A DNA stretch of 64,000 bases. It comes from Dyadobacter sp. 3J3 (lineage in GTDB: Bacteria; Bacteroidota; Bacteroidia; Cytophagales; Spirosomataceae). A model generated the notes under the pieces. The model was not told the origin of the DNA and did no database searches. It saw nothing but the letters and a program-made list of their open reading frames with translations. Position numbers and translations under genes: made by a program. The DNA lies in assembly GCF_009801115.1 (NCBI RefSeq), contig NZ_VTOL01000005.1, positions 294,300-358,299 of the forward strand, read 5' to 3'. Numbering within the stretch: position 1 is the first letter of the stretch; every line of letters begins with the position of its first letter. Positions 62,812 through 64,000 of this stretch are shown one piece after another.

Positions 62812-63636
62812 ATGGCAGTTAAAAAATTAAAACCGACAAGTGCTGGTCAACGTTTTCGCATGGCTCCTGCTTTTGAGGAGATCACAGCGTCAAAACCTGA
62901 AAAGAGCCTATTAGAGCCTGTTAAAAGAACAGGTGGTCGTAATAGCTCCGGACATCGTACCATGCGTCATATAGGTGGTGGTCACAAACGCAGATACCGT
63001 GTTATCGATTTCAAAAGAAATCGTTTTGATGCACCAGCAATAGTTCTTACAATTGAATACGATCCAAACCGCTCAGCACGTATCGCTCTGGTACAATATG
63101 CCGATGACGAAAAAAGATACGTAATCGCTCCGAACGGATTGAAAGTAGGACAAGTAATTGTTTCAGGAAGTTCAGTAGCACCAGAAATGGGAAATGCGCT
63201 TCCACTGGGTTCAATGCCAATTGGTACAATTGTTCACAATATTGAATTGACACCTGGTAAAGGTGGTCAGTTTGCAAGAAGCGCCGGAGCTTATGCTCAG
63301 CTTGTAGCGCGTGAGGGTAAATACGCAGTAATTAAAATGCCATCTGGCGAAATGCGTATGATTCTTTCAACTTGTATCGCAACGGTTGGAACAGTTTCCA
63401 ATTCAAGTCACATGAATGTGAATTACGGTAAAGCAGGCCGTAAACGTTGGTTAGGTCGTCGCCCAAGAGTTCGTGGTGTAGCTATGAACCCAGTCGATCA
63501 CCCAATGGGTGGTGGTGAAGGCCGCTCATCAGGAGGCCAGCCTAGATCAAGAAACGGACAGTTCTCAAAAGGACTTAAGACTCGTGATCGCAATAAGCAT
63601 TCTGAGAAATTGATTATCAGCCGTCGTAAAAAATAA
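62812..63636 (+). CDS. rplB: 50S ribosomal protein L2
   Basis: 274 residues. [53 protein letters not shown] and [26 protein letters not shown] with the functionally important His of L2 are present. It supports subunit joining and the peptidyl-transferase centre. Confidence 0.98.
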   Translation: MAVKKLKPTSAGQRFRMAPAFEEITASKPEKSLLEPVKRTGGRNSSGHRTMRHIGGGHKRRYRVIDFKRNRFDAPAIVLTIEYDPNRSARIALVQYADDEKRYVIAPNGLKVGQVIVSGSSVAPEMGNALPLGSMPIGTIVHNIELTPGKGGQFARSAGAYAQLVAREGKYAVIKMPSGEMRMILSTCIATVGTVSNSSHMNVNYGKAGRKRWLGRRPRVRGVAMNPVDHPMGGGEGRSSGGQPRSRNGQFSKGLKTRDRNKHSEKLIISRRKK

Positions 63637-63646
63637 TTAGAATAAT

Positions 63647-63925
63647 ATGGCACGCTCATTAAAAAAAGGACCATACATCGACTTTCGTCTGGACATCAAG
63701 ATTCAGACGATGAACAGCGCAGCACGTAAGTCGGTAATAAAGACATGGTCAAGACGCTCAATGATCTCTCCGGATTTTATTGGACATACATTCGCAGTTC
63801 ACAACGGTAACAAGTTCATACCGGTTTATGTAACTGAAAACATGGTAGGGCACAAATTAGGAGAGTTTTCGCCAACGCGTAACTTCCGTGGTCACACCGC
63901 CAAAAAAGATAAAGGTAGAAAATAA
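63647..63925 (+). CDS. rpsS: 30S ribosomal protein S19
   Basis: 92 residues. [63 protein letters not shown] are diagnostic. S19 is in the 30S head. It is ten bases after rplB and is followed by rplV. Confidence 0.98.
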   Translation: MARSLKKGPYIDFRLDIKIQTMNSAARKSVIKTWSRRSMISPDFIGHTFAVHNGNKFIPVYVTENMVGHKLGEFSPTRNFRGHTAKKDKGRK

Positions 63926-63980
63926 TTAGTCGACGATAGCTGGGTTTCGTCAATCGGAACCAGCCTATATCTGAAAGAAC

Positions 63981-64000
63981 ATGGAAGCAAGAGCTATATT
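63981..64000 (+). CDS. rplV: 50S ribosomal protein L22, first codons
   Basis: Only six codons are in the window, reading MEARAI, which is the usual beginning of L22 in Bacteroidota. It follows rpsS in the standard S10 gene order. The identification rests on the order as much as on the short peptide. Confidence 0.8.

Overview
The window reads as chromosomal DNA of a member of the Bacteroidota, most like the Cytophagales (a Dyadobacter/Spirosoma-type organism). The signs are a secreted protease with a type IX secretion C-terminal sorting domain, a PorE-like OmpA lipoprotein, many Sec/lipobox lipoproteins, a TAnnTTTG type of promoter with an upstream TTG/TTTG before several genes, little sign of Shine-Dalgarno sequences, and the gene family content. 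The genus is inferred; the phylum is well supported.

Layout. (1) 1-221 is the 5' end of a type I restriction-modification methylase (hsdM) that runs off the left edge. (2) 354-6080 is a sugar-acid locus: uxuA, a short-chain dehydrogenase, a ThuA-like protein and a Tat-exported Gfo/Idh/MocA oxidoreductase on the minus strand, with a divergent LacI regulator and an operator-like palindrome between them. (3) 6833-15823 is a tightly packed five-gene minus-strand run: a PfkB kinase/HAD phosphatase fusion, two paralogous propeller-plus-helical lipoproteins, a ChbG/YdjC-type deacetylase and a YidR-like propeller protein. I recognise the parts but know no described pathway with this set; it is the best candidate here for an undescribed system. 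(4) 16434-23000 holds an orphan ECF sigma factor and housekeeping genes (lgt, yidD, a MoxR ATPase, prmC, ribD, aroE). (5) 23194-32003 has the 1792-residue subtilase with a T9SS tail, a Tat-type amidase, a nucleoside hydrolase and an unrecognised membrane-anchored protein. (6) 32127-42784 is an amino-sugar/glycan locus: HpcH/HpaI aldolase, a GH67N-like secreted hydrolase and a HGSNAT/NagX-like membrane acyltransferase on the minus strand, and GH20 hexosaminidase, ROK kinase, FucP-type MFS transporter and XylR-like regulator on the plus strand. (7) 42876-52911 contains M13 and M28 peptidases, a POT peptide transporter, a coiled-coil membrane protein, a LemA-TPM-TPM group and a cryptochrome/photolyase. 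(8) 53073-55094 is the PorE-like protein. (9) 55662-64000 is the str/S10 ribosomal region, rpsL-rpsG, then fusA-rpsJ, then rplC-rplD-rplW-rplB-rpsS-rplV, cut by an LRR lipoprotein gene and by internal terminators and promoters.

How the genes fit together. The peptidases and POT transporter fit scavenging of external protein. The sugar loci pair secreted or lipid-anchored hydrolases with a transporter, a kinase and sugar-responsive regulators. Non-coding features of note are a ten-copy heptanucleotide repeat directly after the POT gene, two REP-like repeat patches, a 14-bp inverted repeat between the hexosaminidase and kinase genes, and a shared promoter box before three ribosomal transcription units. 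No tRNA, rRNA, intact insertion sequence, prophage or CRISPR array was seen.
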